The notes: generated by a model from the letters alone, not told the origin. Shown: positions 32,628 through 41,478, counted from the first letter of the stretch. The stretch: DNA of 64,000 nt from Anaerotruncus sp. MC2020 (GCA_000701945.1 KL370840.1:62001-126000), one strand, 5' to 3'. Made by a program: numbers and translations.

Positions 32628-33779
32628 ATGAAAGAGCAGATAGACCGCATCTGTAACGGCTTCATCGAGGGCGGAGGCGTCGGAGCATCCTGCCTTGTCT
32701 ATCGGGACGGCGAGGAGCTGTACTCGGGCTGCTTTGGCTTTGCGGACAGAGAGGCTGGGACTCCCATGCAGCGGGACTCCGTTTGCCGTCTGTTCTCACT
32801 GACAAAGCCCGTGACTGCGGCTGCGGCGATGATACTCCGCGAGCGGGGACTTCTCTCGCCCGATGACCCCGTATCGCGCTATTTTTCTGAATATGCGCAT
32901 ATGATGCGTCAGGACGGCGACAGAGCTGTTCCCTGCGGGCGTGAGCTGAAAATAGGTCATCTTCTCACCATGACCGCGGGGCTGCCGTACCCGAACAACT
33001 ACGACATCTCCGTGCGTGGAGCAGCCGCTTTGTTCGACAGGGTCAATGCAGGAATAAACGGCGGCACGCCTGTGACTACGGAGGAGTTCACTCGCTCTGC
33101 GGCGGCGATACCGCTCTCGTTCGAGGCGGGAACGCGCTGGGACTACGGTATTTCTGCGGACGTGTTCGGCGGAATAATAGAAAAGGCGGCGGATATGCCG
33201 TTCAGCGAGTTCCTGCGCAGGAACATTTTTGAGCCGCTCGGCATGGTCGATACGGCGTTTTACGTCCCTGCGGAGAAGCTGGACAGGTTCACGGCTTTGT
33301 ACAAGTGGAGCGACAGCGGACTTGTCCGCGACGACGAGAATTACCTCGCTCTCACGGACTTCAAGGCGCCTCCTTCGTTCGAGTCGGGCGGAGCGGGACT
33401 GTGCTCGACTATCGCTGATTATTCGCGGTTTGCGCGTATGCTGTGCAATGGCGGCGAGCTGGACGGCGTGCGCATACTCGGCAGGGATACGGTGGAGTAT
33501 ATGACCTCCCCGAAGCTGACCGCAGAGCAGAACACGATGTGGGACAGGCTCAGGGGCTACAACTACGGCTGTCTCATGCGCATCATGACCGAGCCAGACA
33601 TTGCCGAGGTGAAAACGGGAGCAGGGGAGTTCGGCTGGGACGGCTGGACAGGCACCTACTTCAACGCCAACCTCTCAAATGGCATAGTCGTGCTCTATTT
33701 CACACAGATAGCGGGCGCGGGGATGTCTTGGCAGGCGACCGAGATAAGCCGCATCGTTTATGATGAATTAGCACGGTGA
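32628..33779 (+). CDS. Serine hydrolase of the beta-lactamase/esterase (family VIII-like) fold
   Basis: 383 residues, no signal peptide. The catalytic Ser-x-x-Lys is SLTK in VCRLFSLTKPVTAAA. The second motif is DYGISADVFGGIIEKA, where penicillin-interacting enzymes have Tyr-x-Asn but EstB-type esterases have Tyr-x-x, so this is more likely an esterase or peptidase than a beta-lactamase. Other family landmarks are HLLTMTAGLPY, FEPLGMVDTAF and GWDGWTGTYF near the C terminus. Starts one base after the DUF4236 stop, so co-translated. Substrate unknown. Confidence 0.88.
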   Translation: MKEQIDRICNGFIEGGGVGASCLVYRDGEELYSGCFGFADREAGTPMQRDSVCRLFSLTKPVTAAAAMILRERGLLSPDDPVSRYFSEYAHMMRQDGDRAVPCGRELKIGHLLTMTAGLPYPNNYDISVRGAAALFDRVNAGINGGTPVTTEEFTRSAAAIPLSFEAGTRWDYGISADVFGGIIEKAADMPFSEFLRRNIFEPLGMVDTAFYVPAEKLDRFTALYKWSDSGLVRDDENYLALTDFKAPPSFESGGAGLCSTIADYSRFARMLCNGGELDGVRILGRDTVEYMTSPKLTAEQNTMWDRLRGYNYGCLMRIMTEPDIAEVKTGAGEFGWDGWTGTYFNANLSNGIVVLYFTQIAGAGMSWQATEISRIVYDELAR

Positions 33780-33875
33780 GGATGTATATATTCGGCGGGG
33801 ATACCCCCGCACCACGCACACTCCTTTCGCATATACTGATAAGGGTAATGCCCGTCAGTGAAAGGAGTGTTTTTT

Positions 33876-34613
33876 ATGCCCAAGGTATTTCTCAGCCCCT
33901 CTACGCAGGAGTACAACAGCTACGTCAGCGGTGGAAACGAGGAGCTGTATATGAATCTGCTCGCAGACAGGCTCGAGCCTTATCTGCGTTCATGCGGGAT
34001 AAAGTTTGTCCGCAACGACCCCGACCGCACCTTCGCGGGAGCTATACAGGACTCGAATTCGGCGTATTACGACGTACATCTCGCCCTCCACTCGAACGCC
34101 GCTCCTGAGAGGCTATCGGGACGTTTGCGCGGTATCGACATCTATTTTGCGCCGAGGAGTGCGGACAGCGAGAAGCTTGCCAACATCATCGCGAACAACC
34201 TCAAGAGCATCTATCCCTTGCCCGACAAGGTGAGGGCAGTCCCGACGTATACGCTCGGGGAGGTGCTCAATACGAAGGCAGTGGCGGTGCTGTGCGAGCT
34301 CGGCTACCACGATAACTACGCCGATGAGGCATGGATAAAGAGTGAGCTCGGCAATATCGCCGCGAACCTCGCGCGCTCGCTCTGCGACTACTTCGGCATA
34401 CCGTTCATACGTCCGTCGGCAGTGCGCTGGGGGACTGTTGCCACGGACGGCTCGGGACTCAACATCCGCGCCTATCCGAGCACATCGTCAGCCATACTCG
34501 GCTCAATACCAAACGGCACGAGCATAATGATAAACGGCGAGACGGACGGCTGGTACGTCGTCGACTACAACGGCGTTATAGGCTACTCGAGCAAGGATTA
34601 TATCGTTCTATAA
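33876..34613 (+). CDS. N-acetylmuramoyl-L-alanine amidase with C-terminal SH3 domain
   Basis: 245 residues from the ATG at 33876, chosen for AAAGGAG 8 bases upstream. Residues 1-180 form an Amidase_3-like domain: FLSPSTQEYNSYVSGGNEE, RNDPDRTFAGAI, ALHSNAAP (zinc His) and LCELGYHDN (catalytic Glu). Residues 190-245 are a bacterial SH3 domain (GLNIRAYPSTSSAILGSI, GWYVVDYNGVIGYSSKDY) for wall binding. No signal peptide, so it may act with a holin or in lysis, or be exported otherwise. The usual first-motif His is replaced by the SPSTQE opening that characterises one amidase subgroup. Confidence 0.88.
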   Translation: MPKVFLSPSTQEYNSYVSGGNEELYMNLLADRLEPYLRSCGIKFVRNDPDRTFAGAIQDSNSAYYDVHLALHSNAAPERLSGRLRGIDIYFAPRSADSEKLANIIANNLKSIYPLPDKVRAVPTYTLGEVLNTKAVAVLCELGYHDNYADEAWIKSELGNIAANLARSLCDYFGIPFIRPSAVRWGTVATDGSGLNIRAYPSTSSAILGSIPNGTSIMINGETDGWYVVDYNGVIGYSSKDYIVL

Positions 34614-34618
34614 CAAGA

Positions 34619-34648
34619 AAACCGTTACCCCGAATGAGGTAACGGTTT
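34619..34648. terminator. Terminator between amidase and convergent DacF-like gene
   Basis: AAACCGTTACC pairs with GGTAACGGTTT around an 8-base loop, lying between the two convergent stop codons. Confidence 0.88.
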
Positions 34649-34652
34649 GTAC

Positions 34653-36065
34653 TTATTCTTTATTTGTCGGCTTTCTGCGCTTTTTCTGTCCCTCGACCTT
34701 GGGTACGGCGTATATCGGCTTTATCGGCTTTTTCTTATTCTTGAACACCGCATACGCGTATATGCATATGAGAATGTAGATGAGGCAGACAACTCCCGAG
34801 ATGATGAGCGCCTTCTTGAACCACGACGCCTTCGGGAACATCTTCGCCGCGTAGAGGTTGTACTTGGCGAAAGAGCGGTCAACGTCCGAGACAGCGACGA
34901 GCTCCATGCTTCCGATAGGCTCGCCCGCATATTCCAGCGTGACCATTCCGAGCGGCTCGCCTTTCTTTATCGGCGCCTTGAGCGAGGTCTTGTACCACTT
35001 GATGTTGTCCCTGCTGATGAGGGAGGTGTCGACGTCGTTGTACCAGAGCATTGACATCTCCTCCTTGGGCTTGGCGAGGACGTAGTTGTTGCCCTCGGCG
35101 AGCTCGACGGGTATCTCTCCGAGCTCAGCGGTGTCAGGGAGGACTATCTGATACGAAAAATGCTTGAATGCCCAGTTGAAGAGCGTGATAGCGTCGGTGA
35201 GGTGGTAGAAGGTGTTGTCGCCGTCAGCATTGTTCAGCGGCGATTTCAGGCAGATGAGGAGGTAGTTGTTGCCGTCCTTGCTGGCGGTCGCCGCGATGTT
35301 TCTGCCGCCCATTTCGAGGTTGGCGGTCTTGATTCCGCGCGTACCAGGGTAATAGTAGTCGTTGTCCTTGTCCATCATGAGGTTGGAGTGATACCACACC
35401 CACGACTGCCTGTCGGGGTGACGGTCGAGATTGGGCACGGACGGGGTATATTCATAGGTGGAGCTGATAGTATCAAAGTGAGCGGTCTTGAGAGCGTACT
35501 TGGTCAGCACAGCCATATCACGCGCGGACGTGTACTGTTCGGGGTCATAGAGACCTGTCGGGTTGGTGAAGTGCGTATCCTTCAGACCGAGCTCCTCAGC
35601 CTTGTCGTTCATCATCTCGACGAATGCCGAGACGCTCTCGCCGCCTATCTGATATGCGATAGTCTGAGAAGCCTCAATGGACGATTTCAGCATCATCGCG
35701 TACAGGAGGTCGGTATAGGTGAGGATATCGCCGTCCTCTATCTCGGCGAATCGGAGGTCGTCGGGGTAGTCGGTTACATAGAGCGGGGAAAAGACCTCCT
35801 CGTCTATGGTTATCTCCTCGTTGAGGTCGGCGCAGTTCTCGATGCATACGACAGCGGTCATGATATTGACGAGCGGACCTGGCATCTGCTTGGCGTCGGC
35901 GTTTTTCTCGTATATGACCTCGTCGCAGTCGAGGTTGAGGAGTATAGCGGACTCGCTTTTTATCTGAGTATTGAGAGTGAAACTGATAGCGCCCGCGTTC
36001 ATTGTTTTCAGGGACGGGATAAGCATTGCCGCCGCTGAAAGTAGCGAGATTATCTTCTTTTTCAT
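34653..36065 (-). CDS. DacF-like D,D-carboxypeptidase homologue lacking catalytic motifs (pseudoenzyme)
   Basis: 470 residues. The S11 carboxypeptidase framework is clear: ILLNLDCDEVIYEKNADAKQ, TYTDLLYAMMLKSS, MMNDKAEELGLKDTHFTNPT, SARDMAVLTKYAL, GTRGIKTANL. Each active-site motif is altered: Ser-x-x-Lys becomes Pro64-Leu-Val-Asn67 in MPGPLVNIMT, Ser-x-Asn becomes Ser128-Ser-Ile130, and Lys-Thr-Gly becomes Lys246-Thr-Ala248. It should be unable to cut peptidoglycan. A signal peptide (1-26) and C-terminal membrane segment (about 425-445) keep it on the outer face of the membrane. A consensus promoter precedes it. It may bind stem peptides or act as a scaffold or inhibitor. Confidence 0.88.
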   Translation of the reverse strand: MKKKIISLLSAAAMLIPSLKTMNAGAISFTLNTQIKSESAILLNLDCDEVIYEKNADAKQMPGPLVNIMTAVVCIENCADLNEEITIDEEVFSPLYVTDYPDDLRFAEIEDGDILTYTDLLYAMMLKSSIEASQTIAYQIGGESVSAFVEMMNDKAEELGLKDTHFTNPTGLYDPEQYTSARDMAVLTKYALKTAHFDTISSTYEYTPSVPNLDRHPDRQSWVWYHSNLMMDKDNDYYYPGTRGIKTANLEMGGRNIAATASKDGNNYLLICLKSPLNNADGDNTFYHLTDAITLFNWAFKHFSYQIVLPDTAELGEIPVELAEGNNYVLAKPKEEMSMLWYNDVDTSLISRDNIKWYKTSLKAPIKKGEPLGMVTLEYAGEPIGSMELVAVSDVDRSFAKYNLYAAKMFPKASWFKKALIISGVVCLIYILICIYAYAVFKNKKKPIKPIYAVPKVEGQKKRRKPTNKE

Positions 36066-36135
36066 AAGCTACCTGCTTTCAAATTTCTTTCATTTATATA
36101 ATGCTCCGTTCGGAGTCTTGATTACATACTTTATT

Positions 36136-36164
36136 ATTATATCATAGATTTTGCAAAATAGCAA
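36136..36164 (-). promoter_or_regulatory. Promoter of the DacF-like gene
   Basis: TTGCTA, 17 bases, TATAAT on the minus strand, about 70 bases before the start codon. Confidence 0.8.
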
Positions 36165-36293
36165 TATGCGTGAGTAAATTTTTTAGAGCTTGAATTGTCA
36201 GCCGTTGGATTCTCTATTGTTTCCCGCCGAAAGCAGACTAAGACTTTTGTACAGAGTGAGCGAGCTTGCGAGCGGCAACGAAATTGGGGGTGC

Positions 36294-36382
36294 AGGGGAC
36301 GCTGTTCCCTGCCAGGGTCTGGGACAGAGTCCCAGCAGAGTCCAGAGACAGAGTCTCTGGCGGGTCAAGGGCAGAGCCCTTG
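36294..36382. repeat. Intergenic block of four consecutive hairpins, three with the same CAGAG loop
   Basis: Arms AGGGGAC/GTTCCCT (one mismatch), then CTGGGA-CAGAG-TCCCAG (36319-36335), CCAGAGA-CAGAG-TCTCTGG (36342-36360) and CAAGGG-CAGAG-CCCTTG (36366-36382). The block is G+C-rich inside an A+T-rich gap. It looks like a dispersed palindromic element of the REP type. I recall similar CAGAG-loop strings in Ruminococcus genomes but cannot check. Confidence 0.75.
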
Positions 36383-36445
36383 GCGCGGCATAGAAAAAAT
36401 ATCGGCAGTATACCTCCGCGAGGCTATTTTTCATAAATGGGCAGA

Positions 36446-36474
36446 TTGACAAAGGCACTCAAATAGTATATAAT
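36446..36474 (+). promoter_or_regulatory. Promoter of the membrane protein / VWA gene pair
   Basis: TTGACA, 17 bases, TATAAT; both boxes perfect consensus, 33 bases before the TTG start. Confidence 0.93.
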
Positions 36475-36506
36475 ATAACTTGATACCATGGAGGGGAGGG
36501 AAGCCT

Positions 36507-37181
36507 TTGAAAAAATACCTTGGTCAGATAGTATTCAACTGCATCGTTGCCGCGATAGGCACACTGCTGTTCACGACCACGGGCATACTCGAAAATGCTG
36601 TCGCAGGCGGTGCGGGCATAGTCGCGCTGATGTCTCTGCTGTGCGGAGGCAACTACCTGTTCGTCAGGTATGCAGGCGAGGGAAAACAGGCTTTCCAGCC
36701 CGACTACATCATCACGGAGCAGACCTTCGACTCGCTCAACGAGCCCGAGGACTACATCGAGGTGCTGAAAGACCTGAGAAACTACTCTCCCTGCCGTCAG
36801 GAAGCCATAAAGATGATACAGCAGTGGGAGCTCTACAAGAAGAAGTCTGCCACGCTGAACGCTATCAGCTATCAGGGCGGCGTGTACGAGGTCGTGAATC
36901 AGGACGTCGAGTCGGTGATGCTCAACAATATGGTGCTCTTTATGAAGCGTGCGGCGATAATGCAGTCCTCTGCGAGCAATGAGCTCAGCGCGCACCGTAC
37001 CTATGTGCGGTCACTGGTCGCGAGCAACGAGAAAATACTCGGCGACTACACGAATCTGCTCATCGAGGCTTCACAGCTTACGGGTGCGGATTCGGGCAAG
37101 GCTGAGATAAAGTCGCTCAATCTGCTGATTGAGTCCATACGTGATTACAGAAAAGATTTAGAAAGCGGTGATATGCAATGA
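36507..37181 (+). CDS. Membrane protein with cytoplasmic helical domain, partner of the VWA protein
   Basis: 224 residues from a TTG at 36507, selected because GGAGGGGAGGG ends 6 bases upstream; no ATG suits. Two membrane segments at about 5-55 (IVFNCIVAAIGTLLFTTTGI and AGIVALMSLLCGGNYLF) are followed by a helical cytoplasmic region of 165 residues. The stop overlaps the VWA gene start as ATGA, so the two proteins are made together and likely interact. Family not recognised. Confidence 0.78.
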   Translation: MKKYLGQIVFNCIVAAIGTLLFTTTGILENAVAGGAGIVALMSLLCGGNYLFVRYAGEGKQAFQPDYIITEQTFDSLNEPEDYIEVLKDLRNYSPCRQEAIKMIQQWELYKKKSATLNAISYQGGVYEVVNQDVESVMLNNMVLFMKRAAIMQSSASNELSAHRTYVRSLVASNEKILGDYTNLLIEASQLTGADSGKAEIKSLNLLIESIRDYRKDLESGDMQ

Positions 37182-38890
37182 AAAAAGAGAAAAACCCCAT
37201 AGTTCCGATAATAATTGCAGTAGTGGGAGTAATTGCCACAATGGTGATGATAGTCACACTGGTACGTATACCCAAGCTCTTCCACAGCGGAGAAAAAGGA
37301 AATTCCACGGCTCTGACGCAGTCTCAGGCTGAGAAGAATATGTCGAAGTACCTTGACAAGGTAAAGGTGCTCAATTCCGAGAAGGTCAAGGGCACGGTGG
37401 ACTATTCGGACAACTCCGCGGCAAATCTGCCGAATATCGAGACAAAGTACCCGCTTACAGTTATCGGCAACGGCGATGTTGATATCGAGATATTCTCCAC
37501 CTCCGAGAAGGCGGGCAAGGCTCAGAACGGCTGGCTGAACGAGGTCGCGAACGAGTTCAACGACAAGAGGTTCCGTCTCTCAGACAACAGGATAGCCTCC
37601 GTCAGCGTCAGAAGCATCGCATCGGGCGCGGCGTCGGACTACATATGCAACAACGTTTACGTTCCGCAGGCATATACGCCGTCGAATACACTGTTCGGCG
37701 AGCTCGCGATGCAGAACGGCGCAAAGCTCACCGTAGTGGAGGAACAGCTCGTACCGAATACGGCGGGTATCGCGCTCTCAAAGACAGCGCGCTCCACCAT
37801 AGAGACAAACTACGGCTCCGTAACGTTTGAATCCGTCGTAGATTCCGTAGTTGCGGGCGATATACAGATGGGCTACACATACCCCTACACATCAGCTACG
37901 GGACTCAACTTCCTCGTCAGCTCACTCCAGCACTTCGACGCGAACGATATCCTCAGCGCCGATTCGATAGCCAAGTTCCAGCAGCTCCAGAAGAGCATAC
38001 CGTTCGTGTGCTACACCACCGACCAGATGGTCAACGCGATGCAGAGCGGTACATTACAGGCGGGCGTTACGGAGTATCAGGCTTACGTGAACAGCCCCGT
38101 GCTCAAGAGCTCATATGACTTCATACCCTTTGGCTACAAGCACAGCAACCCGCTTTACAAGGTCGGCGACCTCGATAAGTATCAGAACGAGGTGCTCACA
38201 ATGTTCGCTGACTTCGCAATGCAGAGCGACCACCAGAAGAAGGCGGCTGATTACGGCTTCGACCCGAATCAGACCTTCAGCTACAACAAGACGCGTATCA
38301 GCGGTGCTGACATCATCAGTGCACAGCGCCTGTGGAAGGAGGAGAAGGACTCGGGTACTCCCACTATCGCGCTCTTCATCGCCGACGTTTCGGGCAGCAT
38401 GAACGGCGACCCGATAATCCGCCTCAAGCAGTCACTGCTCGAAGCCTCCAAGAACATCAAGACCGACAACTACGTAGGTCTCATCTCATACAGCGACGAC
38501 GTTTACGTGAACCTGCCTATCGCGCAGTTCGACCTCGAGCAGCGTTCCTACTTTGCGGGCGCAGTCGAGAAGATGAAGCCGAACGGCTCAACAGCGACAT
38601 ATGACGCGCTCCTTGTGGGAATCAAGATGATAAACGAGTACAAGGAGCAGCAGCCCGACGCAAAGACGATGATATTCGTACTCAGCGACGGAATGTGCAA
38701 CAAGGGCGTTAAGCTTGACCCGACCGTAGACCTCGTTGAATACTACGGCATACCGATATACACTATCGGCTACAACGAGCAGATAGACTCGCTCAAAAAG
38801 CTCTCGGCAGTAAACGAAGCGGTATATATCGACGCCGACAACGACGACGTTGTATACGAGCTCGCGGCACTGTTCAACGCACAGATGTAA
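37178..38890 (+). CDS. Membrane-anchored solute-binding-like domain fused to a von Willebrand A domain
   Basis: 570 residues. One membrane anchor at about 8-30, then a periplasmic-binding-protein-like domain from about 85 to 375 (PLTVIGNGDVDIEIFSTSEK, GWLNEVANEF, YTYPYTSATGLNFLVSSL), then a VWA domain from about 400 to 570 with intact MIDAS: DVSGSMNGD, GSTATYDAL, and Asp in VLSDGMCNKG. The first domain binds a ligand, the second a metal-dependent protein partner. Translationally coupled to the preceding membrane protein. A terminator follows. The role may be ligand-dependent assembly at the cell surface. Confidence 0.85.
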   Translation: MKKEKNPIVPIIIAVVGVIATMVMIVTLVRIPKLFHSGEKGNSTALTQSQAEKNMSKYLDKVKVLNSEKVKGTVDYSDNSAANLPNIETKYPLTVIGNGDVDIEIFSTSEKAGKAQNGWLNEVANEFNDKRFRLSDNRIASVSVRSIASGAASDYICNNVYVPQAYTPSNTLFGELAMQNGAKLTVVEEQLVPNTAGIALSKTARSTIETNYGSVTFESVVDSVVAGDIQMGYTYPYTSATGLNFLVSSLQHFDANDILSADSIAKFQQLQKSIPFVCYTTDQMVNAMQSGTLQAGVTEYQAYVNSPVLKSSYDFIPFGYKHSNPLYKVGDLDKYQNEVLTMFADFAMQSDHQKKAADYGFDPNQTFSYNKTRISGADIISAQRLWKEEKDSGTPTIALFIADVSGSMNGDPIIRLKQSLLEASKNIKTDNYVGLISYSDDVYVNLPIAQFDLEQRSYFAGAVEKMKPNGSTATYDALLVGIKMINEYKEQQPDAKTMIFVLSDGMCNKGVKLDPTVDLVEYYGIPIYTIGYNEQIDSLKKLSAVNEAVYIDADNDDVVYELAALFNAQM

Positions 38891-38897
38891 TATAAAG

Positions 38898-38928
38898 AAA
38901 AGGCGATATCCCGAGGATATCGCCTTTT
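38898..38928 (+). terminator. Rho-independent terminator
   Basis: AAAAGGCGATATCC pairs perfectly with GGATATCGCCTTTT across CGA, followed by CTCTTT. It may also serve the convergent dockerin-protein gene. Confidence 0.92.
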
Positions 38929-38945
38929 CTCTTTGAATGGAGAAG

Positions 38946-40583
38946 TTAGGTCATGTCAGCTAATGTAATCCAGTTGACGGTCTGACCGTCGTAGTCTTCC
39001 TTCTGCACCTTTACCTGCTGGAGGCAGACTGAGAGCATATCAACATCGGCGTCGCTGTAGTCCCAAGCCGATTTTACGTTTATCACGGAGGAATCATCGG
39101 AGAACTCCGTGCTTTTGACATTGAGGCGGCAGCTTCCGCCGCTTGTTTGCAGCTGGCAGTTCATGAGGATAACGCAATGCTCGAAATAGCCCTCATAGAA
39201 TTTGAGCTGCTTTGTTACAACGTCTTTTTGGAACAACTTCGAGAGGTACTCCTCAAGCTCTGCGGAGCTCGTGATAACTGCCGAATAATTGTGCTTTTCG
39301 AGCATATCCCACACCTCGGGCTTCATATCGCTCCCCGTGTCGTAGTACCAGTCAGTCCTCGCGGATGAGGAGAGGAATATCGTCCTCGCAGGCGCGGCAG
39401 AGGCATCGTTGAACGTCCACACTACGGGCTGCCCCTTGTATGCTTCCTTGTCGAGCTCGACGACTCCCACGCATACGGACATTATATCTGCGGCTGCAAA
39501 GCTGTAGTCAAACTTGGCATTGACAGTGATAGTGTCGCCGAAGTCGATGCTGTTGATGAAGAGGCAGGGTTGAGTGCCCTGATACTGCTCGATGACGTTC
39601 ATGAGAAGGACTTTGTTCTTGAAGAATGCGGTGTCGTACATGGCAGTGTACTCCGCTATTTTTTCGTCGGTGCAGACCTCAGAGAGATATGCTGTCAGCT
39701 CGTCAGTGCTCGTGATAACACCGTCATAGCCTTTTCGGTTTATCTTTGGGTTATCCATGCCGTCCTTGAAGCCTTTGTAGCCCATTGTGTAGTCCACTCT
39801 CGCGGAGTAGAGCCCATCAGATTCGTACACACTGATATTTTTACTATTTTTGTTGCAGGTCCAAATAACCTGCTGACCCTTGTATGCGTCCTTTGAGAAC
39901 TCGACAGCGCCTATGATTACGGACATTACTGCCTCCCCGACCTCGGGATAATCCCAGTAGGCGTTGACCGTTATATCGCCGCCGACGTCAACGCTGTCGA
40001 TAACGAGGCAGGGCTGAGCGCTCATGCTCTGCGATACGGTATTGAGGAACAGCACATTCTGCGCGAAGAATTCGTCGCCGTATTTCGTGGTATAATCTGC
40101 GATTTTCTCGTCCGTGCATATCTTGGAGAGGTAGGCTGTGAGCTCGTCCGTGCTCGTGATAACGCCCGCATAGCCTCCTTGGATAGTGCCCCAGATGCCG
40201 TCCTTGAAGCCATTTCCGCCCATAGTGTAGTCGATACTGCTCGTGAATAAAGCCTTATCGGGAGCGGAGTGCCACTGCCAGTCATTGCGCTCGGAGTCCT
40301 GCCTTTGCAGAGCGAGAGCGTCGTTTGCTGTGACTCCCGCGACTCCGTCAACATCGGCGTTGACAAGTCCCTGCGCCGACAGACCGTACTTGTCGCGGTT
40401 TGCGATATGCTGGAGGATAGCCACGGAATCAGCCAGTGAAGCCTTTGTGTCGAGGTTTGCGTCGCCCTTGAGACAGCTTACGCTCGCGGTCGGGTCAACG
40501 CTGACCCCCGATGATGTCATGGCAGGAACTGCTCCGAAGGCGCATACCGCCGCTGTGATAGCACTAAAAATCTTCTTTTTCAT
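38946..40583 (-). CDS. Exported protein with N-terminal dockerin and three homologous domains
   Basis: 545 residues from the ATG at 40583, with AAAGGAG 8 bases upstream. Signal peptide at 1-27. A type I dockerin follows at about 38-95: KGDANLDTKASLADSVAILQ and NADVDGVAGVTANDALALQ are the two EF-hand-like units. Then come three domains of about 140 residues that repeat SSIDYTMGGNGFKDG, VITSTDELTAYLSKICTDEK and AYKGQQVIWT with progressive divergence (the last has VITSSAELEEYLSKLF). The dockerin should plug into a cohesin on a scaffold. It lies 13 bases downstream of an anti-sigma-like gene, so it is the third gene of a sigma/anti-sigma/exported-protein operon. Confidence 0.87.
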   Translation of the reverse strand: MKKKIFSAITAAVCAFGAVPAMTSSGVSVDPTASVSCLKGDANLDTKASLADSVAILQHIANRDKYGLSAQGLVNADVDGVAGVTANDALALQRQDSERNDWQWHSAPDKALFTSSIDYTMGGNGFKDGIWGTIQGGYAGVITSTDELTAYLSKICTDEKIADYTTKYGDEFFAQNVLFLNTVSQSMSAQPCLVIDSVDVGGDITVNAYWDYPEVGEAVMSVIIGAVEFSKDAYKGQQVIWTCNKNSKNISVYESDGLYSARVDYTMGYKGFKDGMDNPKINRKGYDGVITSTDELTAYLSEVCTDEKIAEYTAMYDTAFFKNKVLLMNVIEQYQGTQPCLFINSIDFGDTITVNAKFDYSFAAADIMSVCVGVVELDKEAYKGQPVVWTFNDASAAPARTIFLSSSARTDWYYDTGSDMKPEVWDMLEKHNYSAVITSSAELEEYLSKLFQKDVVTKQLKFYEGYFEHCVILMNCQLQTSGGSCRLNVKSTEFSDDSSVINVKSAWDYSDADVDMLSVCLQQVKVQKEDYDGQTVNWITLADMT

Positions 40584-40596
40584 ACATCTCACTCCT

Positions 40597-41478
40597 TTAA
40601 TAGGTTCGCCAGTATATCCAGTAGCCGTCGTATCCCTCGAATTTGATTACGATAGGGTGATCGCACTCACCTGTGATACATTCATAAATTTGGACATTGC
40701 AGCTAAGAAGGCTGTCGTCCGAGATAAATGTTGTTGAATCTATCTGCTCGCCGACTTCAACGGGGCGGGCTTCCCAGCCCTTTGTAGTGTATATGCGCGA
40801 GTTGACCTCGACTGTTCTGTAACGTTCGTATATTTGTGCAGGGAATGTAGGAGTAGTTGCCTCGACTGATGGATAAGCCGTAGTTTCGGGCACTACGGTG
40901 CATTCTGCCTGCGTCATTACGAACACCGTCGTTGTCTGCGGAGCTGTAGTCACAGCGGCTGTAGTATGTTCTGCATTGAATGTCTGAGCCGAAGTTACAG
41001 TGGAGGTAGTACGCCTTGAAGCTGTAGTTGCGGCAGTTGTCCGCCTTGTAGTCACCGTCTCAGTCTCAACATCATCCTCCAGGTAGGAGAGTCCCTCCTC
41101 ATCGGAGGTTGCTGTAGACGTAGAAGCGACCGGCCTTGTCTCGGACGAAGCCGCCTGCGTCTGAGTGGCTGTTACCGTTTCAGCGGCAGTCCCAGCAGTC
41201 TGCACGGGAGCCGTGCTCGCAGGAGATGACGCCATAACTGTAGTTGCCGCGATGTCGGAGCCTGCGCTGTCCGATGCGCCGATTACGTCGATATCGGGCA
41301 CCTGCGGCGGGCGCTCGGGCATCGTCAGCTTTATCCCGACGAATACGAGCACGAACATACAGGCGGTCGACGCCACGAAAGCAGTCCTCTTTATGTATAA
41401 CCTTCTTTTGTTTCGTTTTTCTATATAAGCGTCCCGTATCCGAAATACGGAATCAGCCATTTCCTTAGAACTCTTCAT
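40597..41478 (-). CDS. Membrane-anchored anti-sigma-like sensor 1
   Basis: 293 residues. Cytoplasmic N terminus of about 28 residues (MKSSKEMADSVFRIRDAYIE), one membrane segment at about 29-50, then a Thr/Ser/Ala-rich linker of about 140 residues and a C-terminal domain of 80 residues (YRTVEVNSRIYTTKGWEARP, ECITGECDHPIVIKFEGYDG). Its start lies inside the last codons of the sigma-factor gene. The short N terminus resembles those of the sensors at 42812 and 51084, so it probably holds the sigma factor. Same overall plan as RsgI-type biomass sensors, without recognisable RsgI sequence. Confidence 0.78.
   Translation of the reverse strand: MKSSKEMADSVFRIRDAYIEKRNKRRLYIKRTAFVASTACMFVLVFVGIKLTMPERPPQVPDIDVIGASDSAGSDIAATTVMASSPASTAPVQTAGTAAETVTATQTQAASSETRPVASTSTATSDEEGLSYLEDDVETETVTTRRTTAATTASRRTTSTVTSAQTFNAEHTTAAVTTAPQTTTVFVMTQAECTVVPETTAYPSVEATTPTFPAQIYERYRTVEVNSRIYTTKGWEARPVEVGEQIDSTTFISDDSLLSCNVQIYECITGECDHPIVIKFEGYDGYWIYWRTY

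Noticed and set aside
32628..33779. Beta-lactamase conferring antibiotic resistance
   Set aside because: Ser-x-x-Lys is present, but the Tyr-x-Asn motif is changed to an esterase-like form and there is no signal peptide.
33793..33812. GCGGGG/CCCCGC hairpin between the serine hydrolase and amidase genes
   Set aside because: No T-run follows and the interval is only about 95 bases; it may be a weak structure without function.
36198..36458. Short ORFs across the hairpin block in both strands
   Set aside because: They read through the palindromic repeats, lack ribosome binding sites and have repeat-derived sequence.
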